DNA from: Oceanibium sediminis | Lineage (GTDB): Bacteria; Pseudomonadota; Alphaproteobacteria; Rhodobacterales; Rhodobacteraceae | Direction of reading: 5' to 3' | Assembly: GCF_003265325.1 (NCBI RefSeq) | Contig: NZ_QGNX01000009.1 | Location: forward strand, 54,202 to 118,201 | Length of the DNA stretch: 64,000 nucleotides | In this document: positions 8,614 to 17,844 of the stretch, piece by piece | Numbering within the stretch: the first letter of the stretch is position 1 | How the letters are laid out: each line of letters starts with the position of its first letter | Program-made: the position numbers and the translations under genes | The notes under the pieces: generated by a model | Databases searched by the model: none | The model's input: only the letters and a program-made list of their open reading frames with translations | Told to the model about the DNA's origin: nothing

Positions 8614-10047
8614 ATGGCCTTGCACAGCTCCAGTCCTGAGGGCCCCTTGTCCGACCAACCGAAATTCCTGAGCGGCAGCCTGATGCGGCATGTCGTGGTC
8701 ATGGCCTCGACGGGCTCCGTCGGGCTGATGGCCGTGTTCCTCGTGGACTTCGTGGACATGATCTTCATCTCCATGCTCGGCAAGGCGGAGCTGGCGGCGG
8801 CCATCGGCTACGCCGGGACGATCCTGTTCTTCACCACCTCGATCAGCGTCGGGCTGGCGATTGCCGCCGGGGCGCTGGTGGCGCGCGCGCTCGGCGCGGG
8901 GGACGCGGCGCGCGCCAGGGTCATCGGCACCCACGTGCTGGTCGCGGGCTTCATCATGGCCGTGCTCTTCGCGGCGCTGGTCTGGGTGAACGTCCGCCCG
9001 CTGTCCGCGCTGCTGGGGGCGCGGGGGGAAACGCTTGAGTTGTCGGCGTCCTACCTTGCGACCATCGTGCCGACGATGCCGTTCCTGATGATCGGCATGG
9101 CCGCCGGGGCGATCCTGCGCGCCCATGGGGATGCGCAGCGCGCCATGTGGGCGACCATCGCGGGGGGCGGGGTGAACGCCGTGCTCGACCCGATCCTGAT
9201 CTTCGGCCTCGACCTGGAGCTGACGGGGGCGGCGCTGGCCTCTGTCGCGGCGCGGGTCACGATCATGGTAGTGTCGGTCCTGCCGCTGCTGAAGCACTAC
9301 GGCGGCTTCGCGCCGCTGCGCCTGCCGGCCTTCCTGGGCGATCTGCGCCCGATCCTCGGGATCGCGATGCCCGCGATGCTGACGAATATCGCCACCCCGC
9401 TCGGCACGGCCTATGTGACGCGCGAAATGGCGCGGTTCGGCGAAGAGGCCGTCGCCGGGATGGCCATCGTCGGGCGGCTGACGCCGGTCACCTTCGCGAT
9501 GATCTTCGCGCTGTCCGGGGCGATCGGTCCGATCATCGGGCAGAACTTCGGCGCGGGGCGCTACGACCGCGTGCGCGGGGCGTTCCGGGACGGGCTTGTC
9601 TTCATCGCGGGCTACGTGGCGCTGGCGTCGCTGGTCCTGTTCCTACTGCGCGAGCCGCTCGCGGGGCTGTTCTCCGCCAGCGGGCTGACACGTGAGCTGG
9701 TGTTCCTGTTCTGCGGGCCGCTCGCGCTGGCGTGGTACTTCAACGGGGTGATCTTCGTCGGCAATGCGGCGTTCAACAACCTTGGGCACCCGTTCTATTC
9801 CACCACCGTCAACTGGGGACGCAACACGCTCGGGACCGTACCGCTGGTCAGCCTTGGCGCCTGGGCTTACGGCGCGCCGGGGGTGCTGGTCGGGCAGGCG
9901 CTGGGCGGGGTGATCTTCGCCGCGATCAGCGTGGTGCTGGCGTTGCGCCTGATCGCCCGGCAGGAGGCGGGGCTTGATGTCGCCCGCCCGCCGGCGGAAT
10001 TCTCGCGCCGCGCCCGGCTGGTGCAGATGTTCCACGCGCGCCGCTAG
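8614..10047 (+). CDS. MATE-family multidrug efflux transporter
   Basis: 477 aa inner-membrane protein with about 12 hydrophobic segments in two similar halves, typical of MATE/NorM cation-coupled exporters. Family features: a short N-terminus then MRHVVVMASTGSVGLMAVFLVDFVDM, ALVARALGAGD after the second helix pair, and GQNFGAGRYDRVR in the second half. Substrates are unknown. The stop (TAG) lies in a CTAG tetranucleotide that also supplies the stop of the converging hydrolase gene. The start may instead be TTG at 8647 (LSDQPKF). Confidence 0.9.
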   Translation: MALHSSSPEGPLSDQPKFLSGSLMRHVVVMASTGSVGLMAVFLVDFVDMIFISMLGKAELAAAIGYAGTILFFTTSISVGLAIAAGALVARALGAGDAARARVIGTHVLVAGFIMAVLFAALVWVNVRPLSALLGARGETLELSASYLATIVPTMPFLMIGMAAGAILRAHGDAQRAMWATIAGGGVNAVLDPILIFGLDLELTGAALASVAARVTIMVVSVLPLLKHYGGFAPLRLPAFLGDLRPILGIAMPAMLTNIATPLGTAYVTREMARFGEEAVAGMAIVGRLTPVTFAMIFALSGAIGPIIGQNFGAGRYDRVRGAFRDGLVFIAGYVALASLVLFLLREPLAGLFSASGLTRELVFLFCGPLALAWYFNGVIFVGNAAFNNLGHPFYSTTVNWGRNTLGTVPLVSLGAWAYGAPGVLVGQALGGVIFAAISVVLALRLIARQEAGLDVARPPAEFSRRARLVQMFHARR

Positions 10048-10988
10048 GCTGCCGGGAGATGCTTTCTGAGGAAGGTTTCGATCTCGGCCCAGACCTGTGC
10101 CTGTATCTCGGGGGTTTCCATCAGCACCTCGTGCTGTGCACCGTCCATCTCGACAAGGCGGGCGTTGGGCTGATGCGCGCTGTAGGCCCGGATCGCGCGG
10201 GGGGAAACTATGGTTTCCTCGGACCCGAGGAACGTCAGGATCGGCACCAAGGGCGCGGGGGGCGGGCGCAGGGCGCGGGCCTCTCTCAGCACCGCCGACA
10301 GCCAGCCGAGGCTGGGCCCACCAAGCCCGAGCTGGGGATAGGTCAGCAACTGGTTGCGGAACCAGTCATAGCGCTCTGGGTTGCCCATCAGCGCGTTGCC
10401 GTTGAAATGCTGGCGCACCGAATAGGGCGTTCCATCCGCCGTCGGCATGAACAGCCAGCCCAGGCCAAGGAAGGGCGCAAGCCGCAGCAGGGTCCGCATG
10501 AGCGGGCCGGTGGGGCCGGGAAAGTCGAGATCCCATAGCGGGCCGGAGAAGATCGCGCCCCGCACCGACAGCCCCCGGCGCAGCGCCCTGAGCCCCACAA
10601 GCCCGCCCGTGGAATGACCGAGGAACACCCGCCGCGCCCCGAAGGCGGCCACGCCTGGATGGGCCAGCAACGCCTCCAGGTCGCGCTGGTAAAGCTGGAA
10701 GTCCCGGATATGCCCGATGTTGCGCGCCGCGAACCGCCGGTCCGACAGGCCCTGGCCGCGCCAGTCCACCCCGGCCACGCTGTAGCCGAGCGCTGAGAGC
10801 CGCGCCACGACATGACCGTATTTCTCAAGATGTTCCGAGCGCCCGGTCAGCAGGACCACCAGCCCCTTTTCACCGCCGTTCCACACGGCAGCGCGCAGCC
10901 GCACCCCGTCAGAGGCGTGCAGCCACGTCACGACATCCGGCGCGGGACCGTCCGTGACATCCAGGAAATAGGGCGGCGCGGCGTTCAG
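10044..10988 (-). CDS. alpha/beta hydrolase (lysophospholipase/monoglyceride-lipase-like)
   Basis: About 314 aa. The alpha/beta-hydrolase fold is clear: VVLLTGRSEHLEKYG strand-turn, DWRGQGLSDR, the nucleophile elbow FLGHSTGGLVGLRA (Ser), and the terminal acid/His pair in TFLGSEETIVSP and MDGAQHEVLMET. The pattern fits the serine aminopeptidase S33/lysophospholipase group, which hydrolyses carboxyl esters. Similar Rhodobacteraceae proteins begin just where this frame passes the SCP2 stop, and the best start is CTG at 10988, which overlaps that stop as CTGA; there is no good ribosome site, so translation probably depends on coupling to the SCP2 gene. The product is certain, the exact start is not. 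Confidence 0.85.
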   Translation of the reverse strand: MNAAPPYFLDVTDGPAPDVVTWLHASDGVRLRAAVWNGGEKGLVVLLTGRSEHLEKYGHVVARLSALGYSVAGVDWRGQGLSDRRFAARNIGHIRDFQLYQRDLEALLAHPGVAAFGARRVFLGHSTGGLVGLRALRRGLSVRGAIFSGPLWDLDFPGPTGPLMRTLLRLAPFLGLGWLFMPTADGTPYSVRQHFNGNALMGNPERYDWFRNQLLTYPQLGLGGPSLGWLSAVLREARALRPPPAPLVPILTFLGSEETIVSPRAIRAYSAHQPNARLVEMDGAQHEVLMETPEIQAQVWAEIETFLRKHLPAA

Positions 10989-11281
10989 AGCAGGACTGAG
11001 CCCAAGCGCATCGCGTAGCTGTAGTCGCCGCGCACTTCGACCTTGCCGGACATCGCCGCGCCCGCCGGGTTGACGGAACCGTCCATGATCCCGGCGAAGG
11101 TCTCGGCATCGGCGACAAGGGTCAGGTCGGCCTCCGCCTCCTCGTCGCTTTCGCTGACGCCGGTTTCGTCCAGCCGGATCACCCCTTCGTCGCGCACGTG
11201 CAGGGCGACCGAGAAATCCATTTCTCCCGGCTGCACCTTTTCCTTCAAACGCGCGATGGCGGTGTCGAGTGTCTCGCTCAT
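10985..11281 (-). CDS. SCP2 sterol-binding-domain protein
   Basis: 98 aa, a stand-alone sterol carrier protein 2 fold: acidic strands DEGVIRLDETGVS, then DLTLVADAETFAGIMDGSVNPAGAAMSGKVEVRGDYSYAMRLG, where the DGSxNPxxAxxxGKxxxxGD core is the family hallmark. These small proteins bind lipids or acyl chains in the cytoplasm. It is upstream of, and overlaps by the last bases with, the alpha/beta hydrolase gene, which suggests a lipid-handling pair. Confidence 0.88.
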   Translation of the reverse strand: MSETLDTAIARLKEKVQPGEMDFSVALHVRDEGVIRLDETGVSESDEEAEADLTLVADAETFAGIMDGSVNPAGAAMSGKVEVRGDYSYAMRLGSVLL

Positions 11282-11356
11282 GGTCTGTGCCTTCCTGCTC
11301 AGGATTTGCGGGGCTGGCCCCTCGCAATTGCTGGTTTGCGTGCTAATCTAACGGGC

Positions 11357-11947
11357 ATGAACCTGCTTCGTAACCCCGTCCTGACGATTGTCGTCGCGTT
11401 AGCTTTCGCCGCGTCACCCGCGTCCGCGCAGGAGGAGATGGACGAAGCCGACATCATCGAGAGCCGCCCCGCCGATGACATCGACAGCCTGCTCGCGGAA
11501 CTGGCGGACCCGGACCTGCGCACCTGGGAGGCGACGGAGGCGCGGATCATCGAGCTTTGGTCGCGCTCGGGCTCGGCCACGGCGGACCTGCTGCTGGAGC
11601 GGGGCATGAACGCGCTGGAGGCCGAGGATTACCTGACCGCCGTCGAACATCTGACCGCGCTGACAGACCACGCGCCGGATTTCGCCGAAGGCTGGCACGC
11701 GCGCGCGACGGCGTTCTACCTGCAGGAAGAGTTCGGCCTTGCCGTGCGCGACCTGCAACGCGCCCTGGTGCTGAACCCGCGCCATTTCGGGGCGCTGACC
11801 GGACTCGGGATCGTGCTCGAGGAACTGGGTGACTACGAGCTTGCATTGCGGGCGCTGGAACTGGCAGAGGATCTGAACCCGCACCGCGCCACCGTGACCG
11901 ACGGGATTGCGCGCCTGAAGGCGCGAATCGGCGAAAGCACGCTCTGA
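11357..11947 (+). CDS. periplasmic TPR-repeat protein
   Basis: 196 aa starting at the ATG at 11357. A Sec signal peptide covers residues 1-25 (hydrophobic core LTIVVALAFAASPAS, cleavage after SAQ). The mature part has an acidic linker and then about three tetratricopeptide units: LLERGMNALEAEDYLTAVEHL, WHARATAFYLQEEFGLAVRDL and ALTGLGIVLEELGDYELALRAL. TPR proteins act as protein-protein scaffolds. It ends 15 bases before the helicase gene and may share its transcript. Confidence 0.85.
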   Translation: MNLLRNPVLTIVVALAFAASPASAQEEMDEADIIESRPADDIDSLLAELADPDLRTWEATEARIIELWSRSGSATADLLLERGMNALEAEDYLTAVEHLTALTDHAPDFAEGWHARATAFYLQEEFGLAVRDLQRALVLNPRHFGALTGLGIVLEELGDYELALRALELAEDLNPHRATVTDGIARLKARIGESTL

Positions 11948-11962
11948 CGAAAGCCGACGACC

Positions 11963-14900
11963 ATGTATGACAGTGATGCCCGCGTGACGGCGGTTCTCGG
12001 TCCGACGAACACCGGCAAGACCCACTACGCGATCGAGCGGATGCTGGGCCATCGCACCGGCGTGATCGGCCTTCCGCTGCGCCTGCTCGCGCGGGAGGTC
12101 TACGACCGCATCGTCGCGATCCGCGGCCCCTCGGTCGTGGCCCTCGTCACGGGGGAGGAGCGGATCGTGCCTGAGCGCACCCAGTACTGGGTCTGCACGG
12201 TGGAGGCGATGCCGGTCGGCCTTGGCGCGTCCTTCCTGGCGGTGGATGAAATCCAGCTCTGCGCGGACCCGGACCGGGGCTACGTCTTCACGGATCGGCT
12301 GTTGAACGCGCGCGGCACGACGGAGACGCTGTTCCTCGGCTCCAACAACATGCGCGGGCGCATCGCCAGCCTCATCCCCGGCGTCCAGTTCGTCGGGCGA
12401 GAGCGGTTTTCGCAGCTGTCCTACACCGGCTCGCGCAAGATAAGCAGGATGCCGCCGCGCTCTGCCATCGTCGCGTTCTCGGTGGATAACGTCTATGCCA
12501 TCGCGGAACTGCTACGCCGCCAGAAGGGCGGGGCTGCCGTGGTCATGGGCGCACTCAGCCCGCGCACGCGCAACGCGCAGGTCGCGCTCTACCAGAACGG
12601 CGACGTCGATCACCTGGTGGCGACGGACGCCATCGGCATGGGGCTGAACCTGGACATTGGGCACGTGGCCTTCGCGGGCACGTCGAAATTCGACGGGCGC
12701 GGCCACCGCCAGTTGCAGCCGAACGAGCTGGCCCAGATCGCCGGGCGCGCCGGGCGTTACACCACCGACGGCACCTTCGGAGTCACGGGCGAGGCGGCGC
12801 CCTTTGACGAAGACGTCGTGAATGCCATTGAAAACCATCGATTTTCGCCGCTGCGCCGCCTGCAATGGCGCAATGACCGCCTGACGTTCGGCACGCCCGA
12901 CGCGCTGATCTCCGCGCTTGAGCAACCCTCGGGCCACGAGGAGCTGATCCGCGCCCGCGAGGCGGACGACCTGCGCACGCTGAAGGCGCTCTGGTCGCTG
13001 CCCGCCATGCGCGACCGGGTGCAGGGCGGCCCCGACGTGCGCCTGTTGTGGGACGTGTGCCAGGTCCCCGATTTTCGCAAGGTCAGCCACGCGGAACATG
13101 ATACCCTGTGCGAGCGTTTGTATGAGTTCCTGCACGACGGCGGGCGCATTCCCACGGACTGGCTCGCCCGCCAGATTGCGCGCATCGACAAGACGACCGG
13201 GGACATCGACACGTTGTCCAAGCGGCTGGCTTTCGTGCGCACCTGGACATATGTCGCGCAGCGCAAGGACTGGGTCGATGATACTGACCATTGGCGCGGC
13301 GAGAGTCGTGCGGTAGAAGACCGCCTGTCAGACGCGTTGCACGACGCGCTGACCCAACGATTTGTCGACCGGCGCACCAGTGTGCTGATGCGCCGGTTGA
13401 AGCAGAAGGAGAGCCTGGTGGCGCAACTGAATGACAAGGGCGAGGTCCACGTGGCCGACCAGTTCGTGGGTCGATTGCAGGGTTTTCGTTTTCAACTCGA
13501 CCCGAACGCGGGCGTGGAAGAAGCCAAGACGCTGAAATCCGCCGCCCTGCAGGCCCTTGCGCCAGCCTATAGCCTGAGGGCTGACAAGTTCTACAACGCC
13601 CCCGATCCCGAGATCGACCTGACCGAACAGGGCGGGCTGATGTGGGGCGAGTATGCCGTCGGCAAGCTGGTGACCGGCGCGGACGCCCTAAGCCCCGAGA
13701 TCGAGGTTTTCGTGGACGAGGAAGCCGGCCCCGACGTCGCCGAAAAGGTGCGCCGCCGGCTTGGCCATTGGTTCGACCGCAAATGTGCGGCGTTGTTCGA
13801 GCCGCTTCTCGCACTGCGCGACGACGAGGCGCTTTCCGGGCTCGCCCGGGGCGTCGCGTTCCAGCTGGTCGAGGCGATGGGCGTTCTGCCGCGCGGACCG
13901 GTGGCGCAGGACGTCAAGGCCCTCGACCAGGAATCGCGTTCGATGCTGCGCAAGCACGGCGTGCGCTTCGGCCAGTTCACGATCTTCCAGCCGGTCTTGT
14001 TGAAACCGGCGGCGACGCGGATGCGTCTCGTGCTCTGGGCGCTGTGGCAGAAGCTCGACGAGTTCCCCGAAGCCCCGCCGCCGGGGCTGGTGACCGTGCC
14101 CGCCGTCAAGGGCGCGCCGGAAGGCTATTACGCGCACGCGGGCTACCGCCTGTCGGGCGAACGCGCGATCCGGATCGACATGCTGGAACGCCTGGCCGAC
14201 ATGCTGCGCAACCAGAACAGCCGGGGCGGTTTCGAAGCCACCGCCGACATGCTGTCGATCACCGGTCTGACGCTGGAGCAGTTCGCCGACCTCATGGGCG
14301 GTCTTGGGTACAAGGCCGAACGGGGTGAGCGCGCGAAGGTGACCGCCAAGGCAGCGACAGCCGCCGATCCCGCCGCCGCCGCGCCCGCGGCGACGCCCGC
14401 CGTGGAAATGGCCGACGATCAGGGCGCTGCTGTCGGCGCGCTGTCGCCCGACGGGCAGGCATCCGACCCGGACGGGACCCCGGCCCCCGAAGCACCGGCC
14501 ACGGCCCCCCGCGAGGATACCGCCGACGCGGCCTTCGGCGACCCCGTGGAAACGGTCGAGCGCGAGGAGATGCCCGAGGCTTCGGAAAAGCCCGTCGACA
14601 CGGTGATGAGCGAAAGCTCCGAGCCTGCGCCGGTGGAGGATACGGCTGAAGCAACGCCCGACGCGCCGGCAGAAGCCGGGCCCGAGGCTACGACAGACGT
14701 AACGGCTGAGACCGAGGCAGACACCACGCCCGAAAGCCCCACCGAAATGGAGGTGTTCTACACCTTCACCTGGGCGCCCCCGCGCCGCGCGGGCCGTCCC
14801 CAGCCCCAGCGTGGCAAGGGCGGTGGAAAGCCTGGCGGCGGCGCCAAGCCGCGTGGCAAGGGGCCGAAAGGCAGGGGCGGTGTGAAACCGCAGGGCGCGC

Positions 14901-14992
14901 AGAACCACTCCGCGCCGCCGCCGCGCCGCGAGAAGAAGATCGACCCCGACAACCCCTTCGCCGCGCTGATGGCGCTGAAGGACAAGAAGTGA
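11963..14992 (+). CDS. Suv3-like DExH/D RNA helicase with long acidic and basic tail
   Basis: 1009 aa. ATP-dependent RNA helicase related to the mitochondrial Suv3 family. Walker A GPTNTGKT at residues 13-20, motif II VDEIQL near residue 94, and the C-terminal helicase domain with GMGLNLDIGHVAF, QIAGRAGRYTTDGTFG (arginine fingers in the AGRAGR motif). A middle region matches the Suv3 C-terminal domain. From about residue 800 there is an Ala/Pro/Glu/Asp-rich low-complexity stretch, then a Gly/Lys/Arg-rich segment (PQRGKGGGKPGG type) before the end, which could bind RNA. Suv3 homologues join exoribonucleases in degradosomes. Stop and the next gene's GTG start overlap. Confidence 0.9.
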   Translation: MYDSDARVTAVLGPTNTGKTHYAIERMLGHRTGVIGLPLRLLAREVYDRIVAIRGPSVVALVTGEERIVPERTQYWVCTVEAMPVGLGASFLAVDEIQLCADPDRGYVFTDRLLNARGTTETLFLGSNNMRGRIASLIPGVQFVGRERFSQLSYTGSRKISRMPPRSAIVAFSVDNVYAIAELLRRQKGGAAVVMGALSPRTRNAQVALYQNGDVDHLVATDAIGMGLNLDIGHVAFAGTSKFDGRGHRQLQPNELAQIAGRAGRYTTDGTFGVTGEAAPFDEDVVNAIENHRFSPLRRLQWRNDRLTFGTPDALISALEQPSGHEELIRAREADDLRTLKALWSLPAMRDRVQGGPDVRLLWDVCQVPDFRKVSHAEHDTLCERLYEFLHDGGRIPTDWLARQIARIDKTTGDIDTLSKRLAFVRTWTYVAQRKDWVDDTDHWRGESRAVEDRLSDALHDALTQRFVDRRTSVLMRRLKQKESLVAQLNDKGEVHVADQFVGRLQGFRFQLDPNAGVEEAKTLKSAALQALAPAYSLRADKFYNAPDPEIDLTEQGGLMWGEYAVGKLVTGADALSPEIEVFVDEEAGPDVAEKVRRRLGHWFDRKCAALFEPLLALRDDEALSGLARGVAFQLVEAMGVLPRGPVAQDVKALDQESRSMLRKHGVRFGQFTIFQPVLLKPAATRMRLVLWALWQKLDEFPEAPPPGLVTVPAVKGAPEGYYAHAGYRLSGERAIRIDMLERLADMLRNQNSRGGFEATADMLSITGLTLEQFADLMGGLGYKAERGERAKVTAKAATAADPAAAAPAATPAVEMADDQGAAVGALSPDGQASDPDGTPAPEAPATAPREDTADAAFGDPVETVEREEMPEASEKPVDTVMSESSEPAPVEDTAEATPDAPAEAGPEATTDVTAETEADTTPESPTEMEVFYTFTWAPPRRAGRPQPQRGKGGGKPGGGAKPRGKGPKGRGGVKPQGAQNHSAPPPRREKKIDPDNPFAALMALKDKK

Positions 14993-15366
14993 GTGCGGAT
15001 GTCGGGACGGGGATCCGTCTCGACAAATGGCTCTGGCATGCGCGTTTCTTCAAGACGCGCACGCTTGCGGCAAAACTGGTGGGGCAGGGCGCGGTCCGGG
15101 TGAATTCGGTCCGTGTCACAAAGCCCTCCCACACCGTCCGCCCCGGCGACGCGCTGACCTTCGTCGCTGGCGAGCGGGTGCGCGTCGTGGTCGTCACGGC
15201 CATCGGCGAACGGCGCGGCCCCGCGCCCGAGGCGCAGGCGCTGTACGAGGATCAAAGCCCGCCCCCGCCGGAGCGCGCGCCGCGCTCACCAAGTTTTGAT
15301 GGCGGGGGACGGCCGGAAAAGAAGGACAGGCGCGCTCTGGACGCGCTGCGGCGCTTTCCCTCTTGA
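14989..15366 (+). CDS. RNA-binding S4-domain protein (Hsp15/HslR-like)
   Basis: 125 aa. GTG start inside the helicase stop (GTGA overlap), so translation is coupled. The S4 RNA-binding fold is clear: [50 protein letters not shown]. The C-terminus is Pro/Arg/Lys-rich. The HslR/Hsp15 group binds 50S subunits carrying stalled nascent chains. Its coupling to an RNA helicase suggests shared RNA or ribosome work. Confidence 0.88.
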   Translation: MSADVGTGIRLDKWLWHARFFKTRTLAAKLVGQGAVRVNSVRVTKPSHTVRPGDALTFVAGERVRVVVVTAIGERRGPAPEAQALYEDQSPPPPERAPRSPSFDGGGRPEKKDRRALDALRRFPS

Positions 15367-15427
15367 AATCGGGGTCCGTGGCGGGCAAACCACCCCCACG
15401 AGCCTCCCTTTGAAGGACCTGCTTTCC

Positions 15428-15766
15428 TTGACCTATGTCGTGACCGATAACTGTATCAACTGCAAATACACCGACTGTGTGGAGGTGTGCCCCGTGGACT
15501 GCTTCTACGAGGGTGAGAACATGCTGGTGATCCATCCCGACGAGTGCATCGATTGTGGCGTGTGCGAACCGGAATGCCCGGCGGATGCGATCCGCCCCGA
15601 TACCGAGCCCGAGATGGAGCCGTGGGTGGACTTCAACCGCAAGTACTCGGAAGCTTGGCCCGTCATCTTCACCAAGGCCGAGCCGATGCCCGACGCGGAG
15701 AAGTACGACGGCGAGGAAGGCAAGCTGGAGAAATACTTCTCCGAGAAACCCGGGGAAGGCGGCTGA
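15428..15766 (+). CDS. fdxA: 7Fe ferredoxin FdxA ([3Fe-4S][4Fe-4S])
   Basis: 112 aa, a low-potential electron carrier of the cytoplasm. The start is TTG at 15428 ([17 protein letters not shown]), with GAAGGA upstream; the in-frame ATG at 15299 would add an extension not seen in the family. Cysteines are arranged as CxxCxxxxCxxxCP ([17 protein letters not shown]) and CxxCxxCxxxCP ([12 protein letters not shown]), with the extra spacing that makes one cluster [3Fe-4S]. The C-terminal extension with WPVI is typical of the FdxA family. Partner enzymes are not encoded next to it. Confidence 0.93.
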   Translation: MTYVVTDNCINCKYTDCVEVCPVDCFYEGENMLVIHPDECIDCGVCEPECPADAIRPDTEPEMEPWVDFNRKYSEAWPVIFTKAEPMPDAEKYDGEEGKLEKYFSEKPGEGG

Positions 15767-15943
15767 CCTGACGACTGGCCTGATTCTGGGATGACGCAGG
15801 CATGATGCTGACGCATGCATGATTCGGGGCGACGATTGATCTAACGCAACGTCACCTCGGATTTTTGTGTCAGTTTGTTCATGTTTTTCGGTCGGTTTGA
15901 GCTCGAATCGGGGCTGCCGCTGCCGCTTTGCCGCAGTGCAACC

Positions 15944-15972
15944 TTTAAAAAACCGCCCTTTGCTGCTATATT
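15944..15972 (+). promoter_or_regulatory. candidate carD promoter in a 378-base gap
   Basis: TTTAAA (15944-15949) and TATATT (15967-15972) are 17 bases apart, and TGC before TATATT gives an extended -10. The gap 15767-16144 between fdxA and carD holds no other gene; transcription from here would leave a leader of about 165 bases. Within it, GGAGGGGG at 16015-16022 precedes ATG AAC CGG CTT TGA at 16022, a four-codon frame that may be nothing. Confidence 0.5.
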
Positions 15973-16144
15973 GTTCAGACATGACGGTCGGTACGGCACA
16001 TCCCGAAACCATTGGAGGGGGATGAACCGGCTTTGATACCCGGATTTGGAACCTGGGACTGCCTCAATGGCAGCCGCAGATTTTTGTTCGCCGGTGTCTT
16101 GGCTGACTGACGGTGGGTTTAGGCGAAGAGACAAGAGGATGCGC

Positions 16145-16657
16145 ATGTCCAAGACCAAAAAGAATGCTGAGTTCCGCCCGAATGAGTTCGTGGTCTATCC
16201 GGCCCACGGGGTAGGGAAAATTGTGTCCATCGACGAGCAGGAAGTCGCTGGCATCAAGCTCGAAATGTTCGTCATCACCTTCGAGAAGGACAAGATGACG
16301 CTTCGTGTACCGACCGCAAAGGCGACGTCCGTCGGCATGCGCTCGCTCAGCTCGCCCGAGCTGGTGAGCAAGGCCATGGATACCCTGAAGGGCCGTGCAC
16401 GCGTGAAGCGCGCCATGTGGTCGCGCCGCGCGCAGGAATACGAGCAGAAGATCAACTCGGGTGACCTGATTTCCATCGCCGAAGTGGTGCGCGACCTGCA
16501 CCGCAACGACGACCAGCGCGAGCAGTCCTATTCTGAGCGCCAGCTTTACGAAGCCGCGCTGGAGCGTCTGACCCGCGAAGTCGCGGCCGTTGACGGGATC
16601 GAGGAATTCAAGGCGCAGGAACGCGTCGGGGACCTTCTGGACGCCCGCGCCGCCTGA
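16145..16657 (+). CDS. carD: CarD-family transcriptional regulator
   Basis: 170 aa. RNA-polymerase-interacting global regulator that stabilises open promoter complexes, first known from mycobacteria and myxobacteria and widespread in alphaproteobacteria. The N-terminal RID (Tudor-like) domain is seen as FRPNEFVVYPAHGVGKIVSIDEQEVAG, with ITFEKDKMTLRVPTAKATSVGMR; the C-terminal helical DNA-binding part has RVKRAMWSRRAQEYEQKINSGDL. The second of two in-frame ATGs, at 16145, is chosen because AGAGG is seven bases before it and only one base before the first. Confidence 0.93.
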   Translation: MSKTKKNAEFRPNEFVVYPAHGVGKIVSIDEQEVAGIKLEMFVITFEKDKMTLRVPTAKATSVGMRSLSSPELVSKAMDTLKGRARVKRAMWSRRAQEYEQKINSGDLISIAEVVRDLHRNDDQREQSYSERQLYEAALERLTREVAAVDGIEEFKAQERVGDLLDARAA

Positions 16658-16681
16658 TCCGCCGGACAGGACAGTGATCTG

Positions 16682-16716
16682 AAAAAGCCCGCTTTTCACA
16701 GCGGGCTTTTTCTTTT
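16682..16716 (+). terminator. rho-independent terminator of carD
   Basis: AAAAAGCCCGC (16682-16692) pairs with GCGGGCTTTTT (16701-16711) around an eight-base loop, followed by more T. It lies 25 bases past the carD stop and is strong in the plus orientation; the A run also makes it usable in reverse. Confidence 0.9.
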
Positions 16717-16788
16717 CCGGACTGGGTGCCGGTCAGCGCAATTTCGGCTTGACCCCCCGCCGCACCAGACGTATTCACGGCCCCCAGA

Positions 16789-16872
16789 GGGCGACGGGCT
16801 GCAAGGTGCGGCAGCGGACTGTAACTCCGCCGGGGAGACCCATGCCTGGTTCGATTCCAGGGTCGCCCACCA
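16789..16872 (+). tRNA. tRNA-Tyr (anticodon GTA), CCA encoded
   Basis: Acceptor stem GGGCGAC (16789-16795) pairs with GTCGCCC (16862-16868), followed by A and CCA (16870-16872). Anticodon stem GCGGA/TCCGC with loop CTGTAAC puts GTA at 16821-16823. T arm CCTGG-TTCGATT-CCAGG. The variable region is 14 bases long, the class II form expected of bacterial tRNA-Tyr. The D stem is short (three pairs with one G-U). Confidence 0.95.
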
Positions 16873-16896
16873 CTCCCATTCCAGAAACTGGTGACG

Positions 16897-17733
16897 TCAA
16901 TGCGTGCGCTTCAAGGGCGCAGCGTCCTGTTGCGGCTTGCGCGCGGTCGTGATGCAGGCTGATGTGTGGAAGGCGGCTTGTCCGGACGGGATTGCGTATT
17001 TCGCCAGCCGCTCGTCCGCTTTCGCCAGCACATCGGCGATCCGGTCTTCGTCCAGGTGAATCCCGAAAAGCGGCAACCAGCCCCGCAGCTCGACCTCGAC
17101 GATCATGCGATGGTCGGGAAAGGTCGCCTGTTCGACCCTTGTGTCCGTTTCGATGTCCCCGAATCCCGCGCGCGACAGGATATCGGCGACCGCGCCAGGA
17201 TCGCCAAGGCTGAAGGGAAGCCGCACCGCCTCTGCCGCCGCGGGGCCGACCTCTGCCTCCAGGAGGCGCGCGACGTCCCGGTAGGCCGGGTTCCGCTCGA
17301 TCCCGTGCCAGACGGCGACGGCCAGCGTGCCGCCCGGTTTCAGGACACGGAGCATCTCGTCCGCGGCTTTCTGGCGATCCTCGAAGAACATCATGCCGAA
17401 TTGGGAAATGACATGATCGAAGGCGTTGTCCTCGAAGGGCAGGTCCTCGGCGCGCCCGCTTACCCATTCGATCGCCAGCTCGACCTCTGCCGCGGCGGCG
17501 ATCATGCCCGGCGCGGGATCAAGGCCGACGACCCGTCCCTTTGCACCCGAACGCTTCAGCGCCTGGCGCGCCAGGACGCCGGTTCCGCAGGCGATGTCCA
17601 GCGTGCTTGCACCATCGCCTATGCCCGCTGCATCCACGACATGGGGCGCCCACGGGCTGAACAGGGCAGGGACCAGCAGGGCCTCGTAGCCGCGCCCGGC
17701 GGCCAGGTCTTCCTTCGTGGCGGTACTGGTCAT
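16897..17733 (-). CDS. class I SAM-dependent methyltransferase
   Basis: 278 aa from the ATG at 17733, with GGAGGGG upstream. The SAM-binding motif I is LDIACGTGVLARQAL, motif II VVGLDPAPGMIAAAA, then the GRAEDLPFEDNAFDHVISQFGMMFF segment (motifs post-II/III) and the MLRVLKPGGTLAVAVW strand. This is the Methyltransf_11/25 group, with unknown acceptor (UbiE-like, lipid or small molecule). The gene ends 25 bases beyond tRNA-Tyr on the opposite strand. Confidence 0.88.
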   Translation of the reverse strand: MTSTATKEDLAAGRGYEALLVPALFSPWAPHVVDAAGIGDGASTLDIACGTGVLARQALKRSGAKGRVVGLDPAPGMIAAAAEVELAIEWVSGRAEDLPFEDNAFDHVISQFGMMFFEDRQKAADEMLRVLKPGGTLAVAVWHGIERNPAYRDVARLLEAEVGPAAAEAVRLPFSLGDPGAVADILSRAGFGDIETDTRVEQATFPDHRMIVEVELRGWLPLFGIHLDEDRIADVLAKADERLAKYAIPSGQAAFHTSACITTARKPQQDAAPLKRTH

Positions 17734-17844
17734 TTCACGGCCCCTCCGTCGCACGGACAAGGTGAGCGTCATGTGAAAGGATAGCAGATCAGGGGGCGAT
17801 TGGCACGTCTCGGCCCCCGCCACGGCAGGCGGTGGCCGGGCGGT

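Noticed and set aside
16775-17467. Minus-strand reading across the tRNA-Tyr
   Set aside because: It is antisense-derived and crosses a tRNA; the methyltransferase in another frame covers the same DNA.
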